Numbered from the stretch's first letter, positions 33,021-42,395 are shown. The stretch is 64,000 nucleotides of DNA from CAZJFH01 sp964545205 (GCA_964545205.1 CAZJFH010000002.1:71216-135215), one strand, 5' to 3'. Notes: generated from the sequence alone by a model not told the origin. Numbers and translations: made by a program.

Positions 33021-33820
33021 GCCCCGGGCTGCACATCACCGACGCCGTCGCCGGCTACGGCGCCAAGCGGGTGCTCGACGGCCTGACCTTGCCGCCGGTG
33101 CCGCCCGGCACGGTCCTGGGGCTGCTCGGCGCGAACGGATCCGGCAAGTCGACGCTGCTCAAGACCGTCGCCGGCCTGCTCGGCGGTTCCGGCAGCCTGC
33201 GGCTCGACGAGCACGATCTGCGTCGCCTGTCGCCGGCCGTGCGCGCGCGGCTGGTCGGCTACCTGCCGCAGACGCTGATGCGGCCGAGTTCGCTCGTGGT
33301 CTATGAAGTCCTGCTCAGCGCCCTGCGCGCCACCTGCCCCGAGCTGACGCGGGCGCAGGTGGAGCGCCGGCTCGAGAATGTCCTGCGGGCGATGTCGATC
33401 ATCGGGCTCGCGTTCCAGCCGCTCGGATCGCTGTCCGGCGGCCAGCGCCAGATGGTCGGACTGGCGCAGGTGCTGGTCCGCGAGCCGCGGCTGATGCTGC
33501 TGGACGAGCCGACCAGCGCGCTCGACCTGCGGTGGCAGATCGCGGTGCTCGACCGTGTCAGGCGGGAGGCCGCGGATCGTGGCGCCGTGGTGCTGATCGC
33601 CATCCACGACATCAACCTGGCGCTGCGCTTCTGCGACCGCGTCGCGGTTCTCGGTGGCGGGTTGATCGCCGCCGGTTCGCCGGCCGATGCATTGACACCC
33701 GAAATTCTGCGCCGGGCCTTCGGGGTGGCGGCGCGGATCGAAGCCTGTTCGCACGGCCGCCCCATCGTTCTGACCGACGGAGTCGCCGCGGAACACGGTC
33801 GCGAAGAGGACGCGAGATGA
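33017..33820 (+). CDS. Iron-chelate ABC ATPase
   Basis: 267 residues. Walker A GANGSGKST, Q-loop GYLPQ, signature LSGGQRQM, Walker B LMLLDEP, H-loop AIHDIN: all present. Closest in style to FecE/FhuC/HmuV-type ATPases. It begins within the end of the permease gene, and its own end overlaps the DUF2218 gene by ATGA, so DUF2218 is translated with the transporter. Confidence 0.92.
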   Translation: MSPGLHITDAVAGYGAKRVLDGLTLPPVPPGTVLGLLGANGSGKSTLLKTVAGLLGGSGSLRLDEHDLRRLSPAVRARLVGYLPQTLMRPSSLVVYEVLLSALRATCPELTRAQVERRLENVLRAMSIIGLAFQPLGSLSGGQRQMVGLAQVLVREPRLMLLDEPTSALDLRWQIAVLDRVRREAADRGAVVLIAIHDINLALRFCDRVAVLGGGLIAAGSPADALTPEILRRAFGVAARIEACSHGRPIVLTDGVAAEHGREEDAR

Positions 33821-34194
33821 CCCGGGAAACCTTCATCGCCACCGCCCACGCCGACTCCGCTGCCGCGGTCCGCTATCTCGGGCAGTTGTGCAAGCACTTT
33901 GCCCACAAGATTCCGGTCGACTACCGCCCGGAGGCCGCCCCACCCGAGGGCGTGGCGCATTTTCCGTGGGGCACGTGCCGCATGCGGGCGGAAAACGGCA
34001 CCCTCACGGTGACGGCGAGCGCTCGGTCGGCCGAAGACCTGTACCGCATCAAGGTGGTCGTCGACAGTCACCTCCGGCGCTTTGGATGGCGGGAAGACCT
34101 CGTCCTGGTATGGAACGCATGGACGCGCGCGAGATCCTCTATTTCGGCATCGCGGCAAGGAACCGGCGCGACTTCCGACCGTTCAAGGGAGTGA
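33817..34194 (+). CDS. DUF2218 protein of iron-uptake operon
   Basis: 125 residues. DUF2218 core about residues 3-100 (ATAHADSAAAVRYLGQLCKH, HKIPV, FPWGTCRMRAENGTLTVTAS, LYRIKVVVDSHLRRFGWRED), followed by an unusual 20-residue Ser/Arg-rich tail that may be unstructured. DUF2218 proteins are small cytoplasmic proteins often encoded with siderophore receptors and transporters; release or handling of iron from the imported chelate is a reasonable guess, not demonstrated. One Cys and several His are candidates for metal contact. Confidence 0.85.
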   Translation: MTRETFIATAHADSAAAVRYLGQLCKHFAHKIPVDYRPEAAPPEGVAHFPWGTCRMRAENGTLTVTASARSAEDLYRIKVVVDSHLRRFGWREDLVLVWNAWTRARSSISASRQGTGATSDRSRE

Positions 34195-34212
34195 GGGAAA
34201 AAGGAGATCACG

Positions 34213-35013
34213 ATGCACAGGATCGGAATCCTGGGAGCGGCGGTGGCCATGACCACCGCGATCTCGCTGCCTGCCGCGGCGCAGCAGGCGGGCGGAACGG
34301 AGCGACCCGCGGCGAACGTGCCCGCGCCGCTCTCCGACACCGAGGTGATCCGGCTGCCCGCCTGGCAAAGCGGCCAGGATTTCGCCGGCGGCTGGAGCGC
34401 AGAAAGCCTGATCGACGAGGCAGAGGTCTACGGCCCGACCGGCGACGAGATCGGCGACGTCGAGAACATCGTCATCGGGCCCGACGGCCGGATCGTCAGC
34501 ATCATCGCCGAGCTCGGCGGTTTCCTCGACATCGGCGACACCCATGTCAACGTGCCATGGGAAGAGGTCGAACTCGGGCCGGGTCGCGACCGAATCACCA
34601 TTCCGGTCACCGAGGATACGGTCGAGCGCTACGCCGAACGGGTCGAACTGGCTTATCTGCCGCAGGAAAAGGCCGAAGGGCAGATCGCCGCGGTCGAGCA
34701 CGGGATCAGCGACTTCGACACCGGACCGCGGGTCTGGCGTGCCGACGAACTGATGAACGACTACGTCCAACTGGCCGAGGGCATGCCTTACGGCTGGGTC
34801 GATGACCTGATCTTCGACGAGAACGGCCAGATTCAGGCGGTCGTCGTCGTGCCGCGCCGCGGCTTCGCCGCGCGCCCCTACGCCTATCCCTGGTACGGCT
34901 ACCGTTACGGCTGGTACCCGGGCGCGCCGACCTACGTACTGCCCTATACCGAGGGCGAAGTCGCCGAGGCCGAGCCGTTCGAATACGAGCGACTCGGCGG
35001 CCGCGCGGACTGA
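34213..35013 (+). CDS. Exported double PRC-barrel protein
   Basis: 266 residues from ATG 34213 with AAGGAG. Signal peptide GILGAAVAMTTAISLPAAAQ. Two PRC-barrel-like domains: about residues 60-140 (LIDEAEVYGPTGDEIGDVEN; IIAELGGFLDIGDTHVNVPW) and about 175-225 (YGWVDDLIFDENGQIQAVVV), then a Tyr/Pro-rich tail (YAYPWYGYRYGWYPG). Such periplasmic PRC proteins are common in alphaproteobacteria and linked to stress or envelope roles, with no fixed biochemical function. It is 18 bases after DUF2218 and may only be a passenger of that operon. Confidence 0.82.
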   Translation: MHRIGILGAAVAMTTAISLPAAAQQAGGTERPAANVPAPLSDTEVIRLPAWQSGQDFAGGWSAESLIDEAEVYGPTGDEIGDVENIVIGPDGRIVSIIAELGGFLDIGDTHVNVPWEEVELGPGRDRITIPVTEDTVERYAERVELAYLPQEKAEGQIAAVEHGISDFDTGPRVWRADELMNDYVQLAEGMPYGWVDDLIFDENGQIQAVVVVPRRGFAARPYAYPWYGYRYGWYPGAPTYVLPYTEGEVAEAEPFEYERLGGRAD

Positions 35014-35222
35014 CAGGCACCGGGCAGGAGCGGAATGCCGCTGCCGGGTTCAACGGGACCGATCGGAGCGGACGCGCATCACCGGGATGGCGCCGCCGCG
35101 CCCGAGATTGGGAGGCCTTGCCGCACACCCTGGGCCTCCCGCCCCGTTGCCACTGCGGGGCGCCCCCCGGCGGGATGCGGCGGGAGAACGCTTTCACCTC
35201 GGTCGATGCGTGCGAGACCTGA

Positions 35223-35936
35223 ATGCCGAAAGCACCGAACATAAGCCAACCGGTCGCGGATCATCGGGGGCTGGTGGCGGCGGTGCTGACCTTCGCGGCC
35301 GGGATGGTCGACGCATTCGGCTACATGGCGTTGAGCGGCGTCTTCACGAGCAATATGAGCGGCAACTCGGTGCTGATCGGCGTCCATGCCATGCAGGGCG
35401 CAACCGGGACCGCTTGGCTGCATGGCTACACGATCGCGATGTTCGTCCTGGGGCTGCTGGCCGGCGGCGCCGCCGTCGAGATGGCACGGCGCCGTCGGGT
35501 GCGCCGGCTGCTCGGCGTCGTGATGGGCATCGAGGCGCTAATGCTGGCGGGTCTTCTGCTCGTGCTCGGAGTGCTGGAGGACGGCGGGCTCGCGCTGCCG
35601 ATCATGCTGGCAGCGGCGGCGATGGGGCTTCAGAACACCGTCCTGCGCATGGCCGGGATCCTGTCCGCCTTTACCACCCACGTCAGCGGCACCATCACCA
35701 ACTTTGCCGAGCATGCCGTCGGCTGGGCCTTCGCCGACGGCAACGAAGACCGCCGCCGCGCCCGGCGCGGCGCCCGGATCGCGGCGGTGCTGTGGTGCTC
35801 GTTCGTCGCCGGCGCCGCGGTGGCGGTGGTGCTGCGCCAAGACTATGGGCCGGGCGCGCTCGTCCCGGCCCTGGTGATCATCTGTGCCGTCGGCCTGTTC
35901 GACCTCTGGCGGCCGCTCACGCCGCTGCGGGACTAA
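35223..35936 (+). CDS. YoaK-family (DUF1275) integral membrane protein
   Basis: 237 residues, six or so hydrophobic helices. Family marks: LTFAAGMVDAFGYMALSGVF near residue 23 followed by TSNMSGNSVLIG, and AAAMGLQNTVLRM with GILSAFTTHVSGTITNFAEH. DUF1275/YoaK proteins are small transporter-like proteins without a proven substrate. A 210-bp gap separates it from the PRC gene, and it converges with the long oxidase that follows 3 bases after its stop. Start ATG 35223 lacks a strong ribosome site. Confidence 0.85.
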   Translation: MPKAPNISQPVADHRGLVAAVLTFAAGMVDAFGYMALSGVFTSNMSGNSVLIGVHAMQGATGTAWLHGYTIAMFVLGLLAGGAAVEMARRRRVRRLLGVVMGIEALMLAGLLLVLGVLEDGGLALPIMLAAAAMGLQNTVLRMAGILSAFTTHVSGTITNFAEHAVGWAFADGNEDRRRARRGARIAAVLWCSFVAGAAVAVVLRQDYGPGALVPALVIICAVGLFDLWRPLTPLRD

Positions 35937-35939
35937 CGC

Positions 35940-38900
35940 TTAGGTCCGCTTACGTCGCAGCAGGGCGGCGCCGCCGGCGACCAGCCCCATCAGGACCAGT
36001 CCTGCCACCACCGCCTCGCCGGCCGAAATCCGGGCCACCGGCTGCGGGCAGTGGCGTTCCGGCAGGTAGTCGCGACCGCCCGCCCCGTCCTTCAGGCCGA
36101 GGCGCAGCACTTCGGCCAGGTGAAGCGGCCGCCGTCCGGTGCCGTGCTCGATCTGTTGCCGGCAGCTGAAGCCGTCGGCGACGACCAGGGCATCGGGCGG
36201 CGTCTGGCGCACCTTCGGCAGCACGTCGTGCTCGCCCACTGCCATCGACACGTCGTAGTGCTCGCGCTCGTAGCCGAACGATCCGGCGCCACCGCAGCAT
36301 CCGGTCTGCAGCATGGCGGCATCGAGCCCGGTCGCGCCGAGAACCTTGGCCGCCGCCTCGCGGTCGAGAAGTGCCTTGTCGTGGCAATGCCGATGCACCA
36401 CGGCCCGGCCTTCCAGTCGCGGCGCGCGCCACTCATCGGTTCGGGCCAGGAACTCGCCGAACTGGAAGGTCTGGGAAGCGAGCCGCCGGGCGTCGAGGTC
36501 GTCGGGGAACAGGTTGACCAACTCGTCGCGGAATACGGCGGTGCAACTCGGCTCCAGACCGATGACCGGGATGCCGGTGCGGATGGCCGGCTCCAGCACC
36601 GCCATCGCGTGGCGCAGTTGGCGCTTGGCCGTGTCGAGCATCCCGTAGTCGTACAGCGTGCGGCCGCAACACACCCGCTGCTCGGGGACCAGCACCTGGA
36701 ACCCGGCGTCCTCCAGCACCTCGACGGCCGCCTTGGCGGTTTCGGTCAGGAAGTAGTTGTTGAAGGTGTCCGGCCACAGTACCACCGGCGGCCGGGCGTC
36801 GTCGTCGCCGTTTCGGCGGGTGCGGCTAAACCAGGCCTGGAACGTCTCCGGGGCGAAGCGCGGCGTGGCGCGCTCGGTGGTGAACCCAGCCAGCGCCTTG
36901 AGCCCGTCGCCCAGGCCCGGCGTCGCCAGCACGCTGTTGACCAGACCCGGCATGGCCGCCGCGACCGGCGCCCAGCGAAACAGCAGGCCCATGGAATACG
37001 CGGCCGGCGGTCGCAGCCGGCCCTTGTAGTAATGCGCCAGGAACTCCGCCTTGTATGTGGCGACGTCGACCGATACCGGGCAGTCGCCCTTGCAGCCCTT
37101 GCACTGCAGGCACAGGTCCAACGCCTCGCGCACCGTCTCGTTGCGCCATCCGTCGGTGATGGCGTCGCCGCGCAGCATCTCGAACAGCAGATGGGCGCGG
37201 CCGCGCGTCGAGTGCATCTCCTCGCGGGTGGCCATGAAGCTGGGGCACATCGTGCCGCCCTCCAGCCGCCGGCACTTGCCGACTCCGAAGCAGCGCTCGG
37301 TGGCGTGGGCGAAGCTGCCGTGGTCGTCCGGAAACTTGAAATGCGTCTCGACCGGCTGCGGCCGATAATCCGGCCCGGTGCGCAGATTGGTGTCGAGGGG
37401 GTAGGGGTCGACCACCTTGCCGGGATTCATTTTGCCGTCGGGATCCCAGATCGCCTTGAATTCGCGAAACGCCTCGATCAACTCGGGCCCGAACATCTTC
37501 GGCAGCAGTTCGGAGCGGGCCTGGCCGTCGCCATGCTCGCCCGACAACGAGCCGCCATGCGCCAGGACCAGATCCGCGGCCTCCTCCATGAAGGCCCGGA
37601 ACTTAGCCAGTCCGGCGACGGTGCGGAAATCAAAGGTCAGGCGCGTGTGGATGCAGCCGTCGCCGAAGTGGCCGAACAGCGTGCAGTCGTAGCCGAAGCG
37701 GTCGACCAGGCGCGAGAAGGCGCGCAGATAGTCGCCGAGGTTGTCCGGCGGCACCGCCGAGTCCTCCCAACTCGGCCAGGCCTCCTCGGCGCCCGGCACC
37801 CGGCTGGAGCCGACGCCGTTCTTGCGGATTTCCCAGACCTCGCTCTGCTGGGCCGGATCGGTGATGTGGTGGATGTCGGTGAAGCCGCCCAGGCGGCGCA
37901 GCTTGCGCTCGGCCTTGCGCGCCGCGGCGTCGGCCTCGTCCTGGCTCCAGCCGCCGAACTCGACGAGAAGCCAGGTCCGGCCCGGCGGATAGTAGCGGGC
38001 GCCCGGCGTGGCCTTGCCGGACCGGCGCATGTTCTCGATCACGTGGCAGTGCACGCCTTCCAGACCGCACGGCCGCATGGCGCGGATCACCGGCGCGTGA
38101 TCGCCGGCGGCGCCGAGCTCGCGATAGCCGATCACCAGCAGCGAGCGTTTGGGCGGGCTGGCGATCAGCCGGACGGTGGCCCCCATGGTCACCGCGCAGG
38201 TGCTTTCCGACCCGACCAGGGCGCGGGCCAGATGAAAACCGCGCTCAGGCAGCAGTTCGTCTAGATTGTAACCCGAGACCCGCCGCGGGATGTCGGGATA
38301 GCGGCCGCGGATCAGATCGGCGTAGCGGTCACGCAAGGTCCGAAGGCGCTGGTAGATTTCGGCCGGCCGGCCGCCGCCGGCGACGACGCGCCGGTAGTCG
38401 GCCTCGCCTGTCTCGCCCAGGTTCAGTCGAGTACCGTCATAGCACAGGACGTCGAGAGCCAGCGTGTTCTCGACCGTCTTGCCGCCCATGATCGTATGGG
38501 TGCCGCACGAGTTGTTGCCGATGTTGCCGCCCAGCGTGCAATATTCCTTGGTAGCCGGATCGGGCGGGAAATCGAGATCGTAAGCCTTGGCGGCCTTCCG
38601 GAGCTGTTCATTGATCACGCCCGGCTGCACCCGCGCCCAGCCCTCGTCCGGGTCGATATGCTCGATGCGGTTCAGGTACTTGGAAAAATCGATGACCACC
38701 GCGGCGTTGCAGCACTGCCCGGCGAGGCTGGTGCCGGCGCCGCGGCCGAGAATCGGCACCTGATGCTCCCGGCAGACCGCCACCGTAGCGTCGACGTCGT
38801 CGAAGCTGCGCGGGATTACCACGCCGACCGGCACCTGACGGTAGGCCGAGAGATCGGCGGCATACAGGGCGCGATCGCCGGCATCGAAGCGGACCTCGCC

Positions 38901-39050
38901 GTCGATGCGACGACCGAGGTCTCCAGCCAGGACCCGCGCCTGTTCGGTCACGGCACCGTCGCCTGCGGCGCGCCGGGCCGCGACCGCGGAAACCTTTTCC
39001 TGCCGCGCCATCCAAGGTGTCGCCGCTGTCCTGTGGATTGCCGACCTCAC
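35940..39050 (-). CDS. Fused FAD-linked oxidase / Fe-S oxidoreductase (D-lactate dehydrogenase-like) with C-terminal anchor
   Basis: 1036 residues from GTG 39050; a GAGGGAGG site 6 bases upstream makes this a better start than ATG 39011. FAD_binding_4 domain about residues 70-240 (PILGRGAGTSLAGQCC), FAD-oxidase C domain to about 590 (FGHFGDGCIHTRL; SGEHGDGQARSELLPKMFG), then a ferredoxin-like module (CLQCKGCKGDCPVSVD) and two CCG heterodisulfide-reductase-type domains (CCGRTLYDYGM; CCGGAGSFGYE). This is the YdiJ/Dld-II plan, oxidising a 2-hydroxyacid and passing electrons to quinone. A terminal helix (AVVAGLVLMGLVAGGAALL) followed by RRKRT is an added membrane anchor. Confidence 0.93.
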   Translation of the reverse strand: MRSAIHRTAATPWMARQEKVSAVAARRAAGDGAVTEQARVLAGDLGRRIDGEVRFDAGDRALYAADLSAYRQVPVGVVIPRSFDDVDATVAVCREHQVPILGRGAGTSLAGQCCNAAVVIDFSKYLNRIEHIDPDEGWARVQPGVINEQLRKAAKAYDLDFPPDPATKEYCTLGGNIGNNSCGTHTIMGGKTVENTLALDVLCYDGTRLNLGETGEADYRRVVAGGGRPAEIYQRLRTLRDRYADLIRGRYPDIPRRVSGYNLDELLPERGFHLARALVGSESTCAVTMGATVRLIASPPKRSLLVIGYRELGAAGDHAPVIRAMRPCGLEGVHCHVIENMRRSGKATPGARYYPPGRTWLLVEFGGWSQDEADAAARKAERKLRRLGGFTDIHHITDPAQQSEVWEIRKNGVGSSRVPGAEEAWPSWEDSAVPPDNLGDYLRAFSRLVDRFGYDCTLFGHFGDGCIHTRLTFDFRTVAGLAKFRAFMEEAADLVLAHGGSLSGEHGDGQARSELLPKMFGPELIEAFREFKAIWDPDGKMNPGKVVDPYPLDTNLRTGPDYRPQPVETHFKFPDDHGSFAHATERCFGVGKCRRLEGGTMCPSFMATREEMHSTRGRAHLLFEMLRGDAITDGWRNETVREALDLCLQCKGCKGDCPVSVDVATYKAEFLAHYYKGRLRPPAAYSMGLLFRWAPVAAAMPGLVNSVLATPGLGDGLKALAGFTTERATPRFAPETFQAWFSRTRRNGDDDARPPVVLWPDTFNNYFLTETAKAAVEVLEDAGFQVLVPEQRVCCGRTLYDYGMLDTAKRQLRHAMAVLEPAIRTGIPVIGLEPSCTAVFRDELVNLFPDDLDARRLASQTFQFGEFLARTDEWRAPRLEGRAVVHRHCHDKALLDREAAAKVLGATGLDAAMLQTGCCGGAGSFGYEREHYDVSMAVGEHDVLPKVRQTPPDALVVADGFSCRQQIEHGTGRRPLHLAEVLRLGLKDGAGGRDYLPERHCPQPVARISAGEAVVAGLVLMGLVAGGAALLRRKRT

Positions 39051-39275
39051 CGTTTTCCTCCCTCAGCCGCAATGGGATCCGCATGGCTTCTAACCGCGCC
39101 GCGGCCCGGTTTGTTCTCATTGCTCCAAGCCGGTGGTCGCGCGACGCCACTCGAACACGGTATCGCGCCTCGCCAGAACGCGGCCGAGCGCCACATCCTC
39201 GGCCAGGCCGAACTGGTCGGCACCCACGAGCGGCACTGAGGCCGAACAACCGGTGCGCGCCGCCGTTGACAGGGC

Positions 39276-39700
39276 ATGAGCGAACTCGTCGCTTGTGCCG
39301 GTTGCGGCGCCGAACAGCAACTGCCCGTCCTACCGGCGCGGGCCAAGGCGGACGCCTGGTGCCGATGACCCGCACGATGCAGCCGACCGGCCTGACCGAG
39401 CGCACCGTCGTCGACGGAATCGCCGAGTTGTTCGGGCATGGCTTCTGGTACTTCGGGATCGTCGTGCTGCTGGTCAGCGTCGTGATCCCGATCGGCAAGC
39501 TGGCGGGTCTCGCCTGGCTGATGCTGCGGGTGAAATATCCGCGGCGGCGCGGGCTGGCGTTCAGGACCAAGCTTCACCGGGTGATCCACGAGATAAACCG
39601 CTGGTCCTTCGCCGATCCGTTCATCGTCGCGGTGACCGCGCCGCTGATGGCCTATCAGGGAATCGCCGACGTCCACGCGGGGCCGGGCGCCCTGCCCTTC
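39276..39700 (+). pseudogene. Broken pqiA-like gene (paraquat-inducible protein A family)
   Basis: The start at ATG 39276 gives a PqiA-like zinc-ribbon beginning (MSELVACAGCGAEQQLPVLP) that stops at 39366. In another frame, from 39365 to about 39700, comes the typical PqiA helix region: GHGFWYFGIVVLLVSVVIPI, KLAGLAWLMLRVKY, then RWSFADPFIVAVTAPLMAYQ and GPGALPF. The segment between ribbon and helices is missing and the frames differ, so the gene is deleted and shifted. PqiA proteins are inner-membrane parts of lipid-transport (MCE) systems; no pqiB remains here. Family assignment is by motif recall. Confidence 0.6.
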
Positions 39701-39726
39701 TCGCGTTCCGCTACGGCGCGGCGCGT

Positions 39727-39906
39727 TCAGACGGCCCACGGCCAGGCCACCGCCAGCCAGCCGAACCAGAACGCAAACAACCAGAACAGTAGAAGCAGAA
39801 CGACCACGGCGCCGGGTGTGTAGCCCCACTCACGGCTGTAGGGATACCACGGCATCGCGACGATCAGCGCGAGCAGCAGCACGATCAGAAGCCAGAATCC
39901 GAGCAT
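39727..39906 (-). CDS. Small membrane protein, DUF3309-like
   Basis: 59 residues from ATG 39906, preceded by GGGAGG at short spacing. Two hydrophobic helices flank a conserved-looking turn PYSREWGYTPGA, the pattern of the DUF3309 small membrane proteins common in proteobacteria. Function unknown. It lies antisense to the tail of the pqiA remnant and 18 bases after the DUF2795 gene, with which it probably forms a small operon. Confidence 0.6.
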   Translation of the reverse strand: MLGFWLLIVLLLALIVAMPWYPYSREWGYTPGAVVVLLLLFWLFAFWFGWLAVAWPWAV

Positions 39907-39924
39907 ATCCTCCCACTGGAATGC

Positions 39925-40131
39925 CTAGCGGGCGTTGCCCAGGCCCCGCATCACGTCTCCCGTGCTGCCATAGCTGCGATCCGGCAATTGCCCCAGGACC
40001 GTGATCTCGTCCTCGTCGGCACCGGCGGTTTTGGCCTGATCGATCAGTTCCTGCTTGCCGGCCGGATAGGTGACTCCCTTCAGATGCTGCGGCAGGCGTT
40101 CGGCCGCTTCTCCGGGTGCGCGTCTGACCAT
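39925..40131 (-). CDS. DUF2795-domain small protein
   Basis: 68 residues from ATG 40131 with a GGAGAG site. The DUF2795 pattern is clear: LPQHLKGVTYPAGKQELIDQ followed by ADEDEITVLGQLPDRSYGST. These short proteins are thought to be helical, possibly nucleic-acid-associated, with no assigned role. It precedes the DUF3309-like gene on the same strand. Confidence 0.8.
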   Translation of the reverse strand: MVRRAPGEAAERLPQHLKGVTYPAGKQELIDQAKTAGADEDEITVLGQLPDRSYGSTGDVMRGLGNAR

Positions 40132-40500
40132 CGTGTCTCTCCGTCGCGGTTGGATTTCACTCCGTCACTGCGATAACCCGAGGCGACCGCGTCGGTTCCG
40201 GCGTGGCGCCATTGTGATCGCCGTCGTTGCGGGCACGGCTGAGCCATTCGATCACGCAGCGGCCCAAGCACGACAGCCGCTGCTTCCTGCCGATCCACGT
40301 ATACGGGGCGATCAGCGGCAAGCCGGTCGCCGCGATCCTGCGTGGTCTGGGTGCTGGCGATGGTCACGGACTTCGCTGCCGGCGCCACCCATCTGGGAAT
40401 TTGGGACGGCACCGCGCCTACGGACCCGGTCGCCCGGCTCTGGTTCGATCAGCAATTGCCGCCGTCGCTGCATGGCGCCTGGGTCCAGGACCCGGTGCAC
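40132..40500. other. Intergenic, degenerate region
   Basis: No intact gene. It holds the promoter of the DUF2795 gene at the left and the IS1380 transposase remnant at 40269-40343. To the right of the remnant an open plus-strand stretch (about 40365-40500) contains LGIWDGTAPTDPVARLWFDQ but has no recognisable family and no ribosome site; it may be another gene fragment. Confidence 0.55.
40269..40343 (+). mobile_element. Remnant of IS1380-family transposase
   Basis: A 25-codon stretch reads HDSRCFLPIHVYGAISGKPV followed by AAILR, matching the transposase core of IS1380-group elements (CFLPIHVYD..TGRPVAVILR). No other transposase part, terminal repeat or target duplication is visible, so this is a fossil fragment. 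Confidence 0.55.
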
Positions 40501-42258
40501 CTAACTACGGATCAAGGCCGTCCGCCCCTGGTTTGATAGGCACCCTTCGAGATTCCGTGCGGCCGCGTCGGTCTGTTCCGGCAACGGGACAATGCCGAAT
40601 GCCGGAGGCGAGCTTGACGCGATGATCGCGAACACCGAGCCCTTGCCGGGTCGGGAGCGGCATTCCACTGCATGCCCCAGGAGCTCGGCCGTGCGGCGGA
40701 CGATTCCCAGGCCCAGGCCGAGCCCGAGCCGGCGGTCCCGTGCGGCGTTCCCGACCTGATAGAAGTCGTCGAAAATGTGCTGCCGGTGATCCTCGCCGAT
40801 CCCGATTCCGGTGTCCCACACCTCGATCCTTACGGCGTATCCATCTCGCCGGCAGCCGATCAGCACGCCGCCCGCCTCGGTGTACTTGATGGCGTTGGAC
40901 ATCAGATTGCCCAGCAGCCGCCTCAGCAGGACAGGGTCGCTGCGGACCACGGCCGAGCTCGCGGCCACGCGCAGGGCGAGACCCTTCTGACTGGCGGAAG
41001 GCCCGGCTTCCCGGGCGAGATCCGCAAGAAGGGGCCCGAGCGGCACGTCCTGGAGGGCCGGCTCGATGGTGCCGGACTCGAGGACCGAAACATCAAGCAG
41101 CGCCTGCAGCAGGTCCTCGAGCGCCTTCAGCGCCAGCGCGGCATGCTCGACCGCGGCTTGCTGGCGCGCGGGATCGCGGGTGCTGAGCGCCGCATCGAGC
41201 AGAAGCCGCATCGCCTGCGCCGGCTGGCGTAGATCATGGCTGGCGGCGGCGAAGAAACGGGACATCCGCACGGTCGCCCTCTCGGCCTCCTCCGCCCGCT
41301 GGACCGCCTCGGCGGTGCGGCGGGCGACCAGCAACTGCAGCCGGGCTTCGGTTTCACGATCCGCACGCGCCTGCCGCATCATCATGAAGGACATGCTCGC
41401 GAGCAGCGAAGCGGCGGCAAAGGCAGCCATGGCGGCAATGGCAAGATTGCGGTACCAGCCCGACAACACGGCGGCCAGATCGACGCCGTGGCTGACAATC
41501 AGCGGGTAACCCACCAGTCTGATCGACGTGTAGATGCGCTCGCGGCCATCGGTCTGTGCCGTCACGCGGTAGGTCGCCTCGGGGTGGCTCTCATCGAGCT
41601 GAAACAGCGGGCGATCGCCCGACAAAGTCGACGGAGTTTCGAGCCGAGGATCCCGTGCGAGAAAGACGCCGTCGTCGCGGATCAGCGCTGACACGGCATT
41701 CGGGTCGTTGCTGACCTCGCGGAAGAGTTCGACAAAATACCCAGAGCGCAGACTGACCGTGGTGATCCCGGTGGCCGGCGGGTGGCGTCTGAGCGCCAGT
41801 GCGAACACCTCTTCGCCGCCGATTTCGTCGATGATGGGCCTCCCCACGACAGAGACTTCTTGAGCGGAGGCCATCGCCCGTCGAAAGTAGCCACGATCGG
41901 CGACGCTGGCGCCGCGCTGATCCGGCCGACTGCTATGGGTAACCACCCCGTTGCCATCGACGACCGCCAGAATGCGCCCGGGCCGACTGCCCAGCATCTC
42001 GTGGCTGAGCAATTGATCCAGCGCCGTGCCATCGAGGTAAACGGCGGTATGATTGACCAGGTCGATGATCTTGAAGTGCAGATCCAGCATGCGCGACGCA
42101 TGCTCGGCGATGATGCGGGCGTTTCGACGGCTCGCGTCCTCTGCCGCTTCGATGCGGACCAGGTACGACTGCCAGGCGAACAGGGCGAGCAACGCGAGCG
42201 GCAGTACGATGCTGGCGACCAGCAGCCAGTGCGCCCGCTGATGCCGGGTGATCGTCAT
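40501..42258 (-). CDS. Membrane histidine kinase with PDC/dCache sensor
   Basis: 585 residues from ATG 42258. Two transmembrane helices, about 12-32 and 272-295, bracket a periplasmic PDC (dCache_1) domain with YFRRAMASAQEVSVVGRPII and FALALRRHPP. HisKA region about 335-400 with phosphoacceptor in FFAAASHDLRQPAQAMRLLL, then HATPase (NLMSNAIKYTEAGG; VWDTGIGIG; LGLGLGLGIV). There is no receiver domain although this H-box style is common in hybrid kinases, and no response regulator gene is adjacent. PDC domains bind small organic ligands. It is an orphan kinase set in a stretch of IS and gene remnants. Confidence 0.92.
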   Translation of the reverse strand: MTITRHQRAHWLLVASIVLPLALLALFAWQSYLVRIEAAEDASRRNARIIAEHASRMLDLHFKIIDLVNHTAVYLDGTALDQLLSHEMLGSRPGRILAVVDGNGVVTHSSRPDQRGASVADRGYFRRAMASAQEVSVVGRPIIDEIGGEEVFALALRRHPPATGITTVSLRSGYFVELFREVSNDPNAVSALIRDDGVFLARDPRLETPSTLSGDRPLFQLDESHPEATYRVTAQTDGRERIYTSIRLVGYPLIVSHGVDLAAVLSGWYRNLAIAAMAAFAAASLLASMSFMMMRQARADRETEARLQLLVARRTAEAVQRAEEAERATVRMSRFFAAASHDLRQPAQAMRLLLDAALSTRDPARQQAAVEHAALALKALEDLLQALLDVSVLESGTIEPALQDVPLGPLLADLAREAGPSASQKGLALRVAASSAVVRSDPVLLRRLLGNLMSNAIKYTEAGGVLIGCRRDGYAVRIEVWDTGIGIGEDHRQHIFDDFYQVGNAARDRRLGLGLGLGIVRRTAELLGHAVECRSRPGKGSVFAIIASSSPPAFGIVPLPEQTDAAARNLEGCLSNQGRTALIRS

Positions 42259-42395
42259 AGTCGGTCCTGAACATCAACTTCGGCGAACAGCCTAGCAAAC
42301 TAACGCGGCATCCATGATGAGGCGTATTGCATACTTCTCTTGGTCATAGCCAACTCGAGGCAGCATTCTGACGCGCGGCCACCGCGCCGGGTTGC

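Noticed and set aside
34120..34330. An alternative frame at the end of DUF2218 (MDAREILYFGIAARNRRDFR) as a separate small gene.
   Set aside because: It has no ribosome site and runs out of frame into the PRC-barrel gene; kept as antisense or shadow coding.
40080..40625. Overlapping short frames on both strands between the DUF2795 gene and the kinase as genes.
   Set aside because: Apart from the 25-codon transposase scrap, none has a ribosome site, family resemblance or sensible composition.
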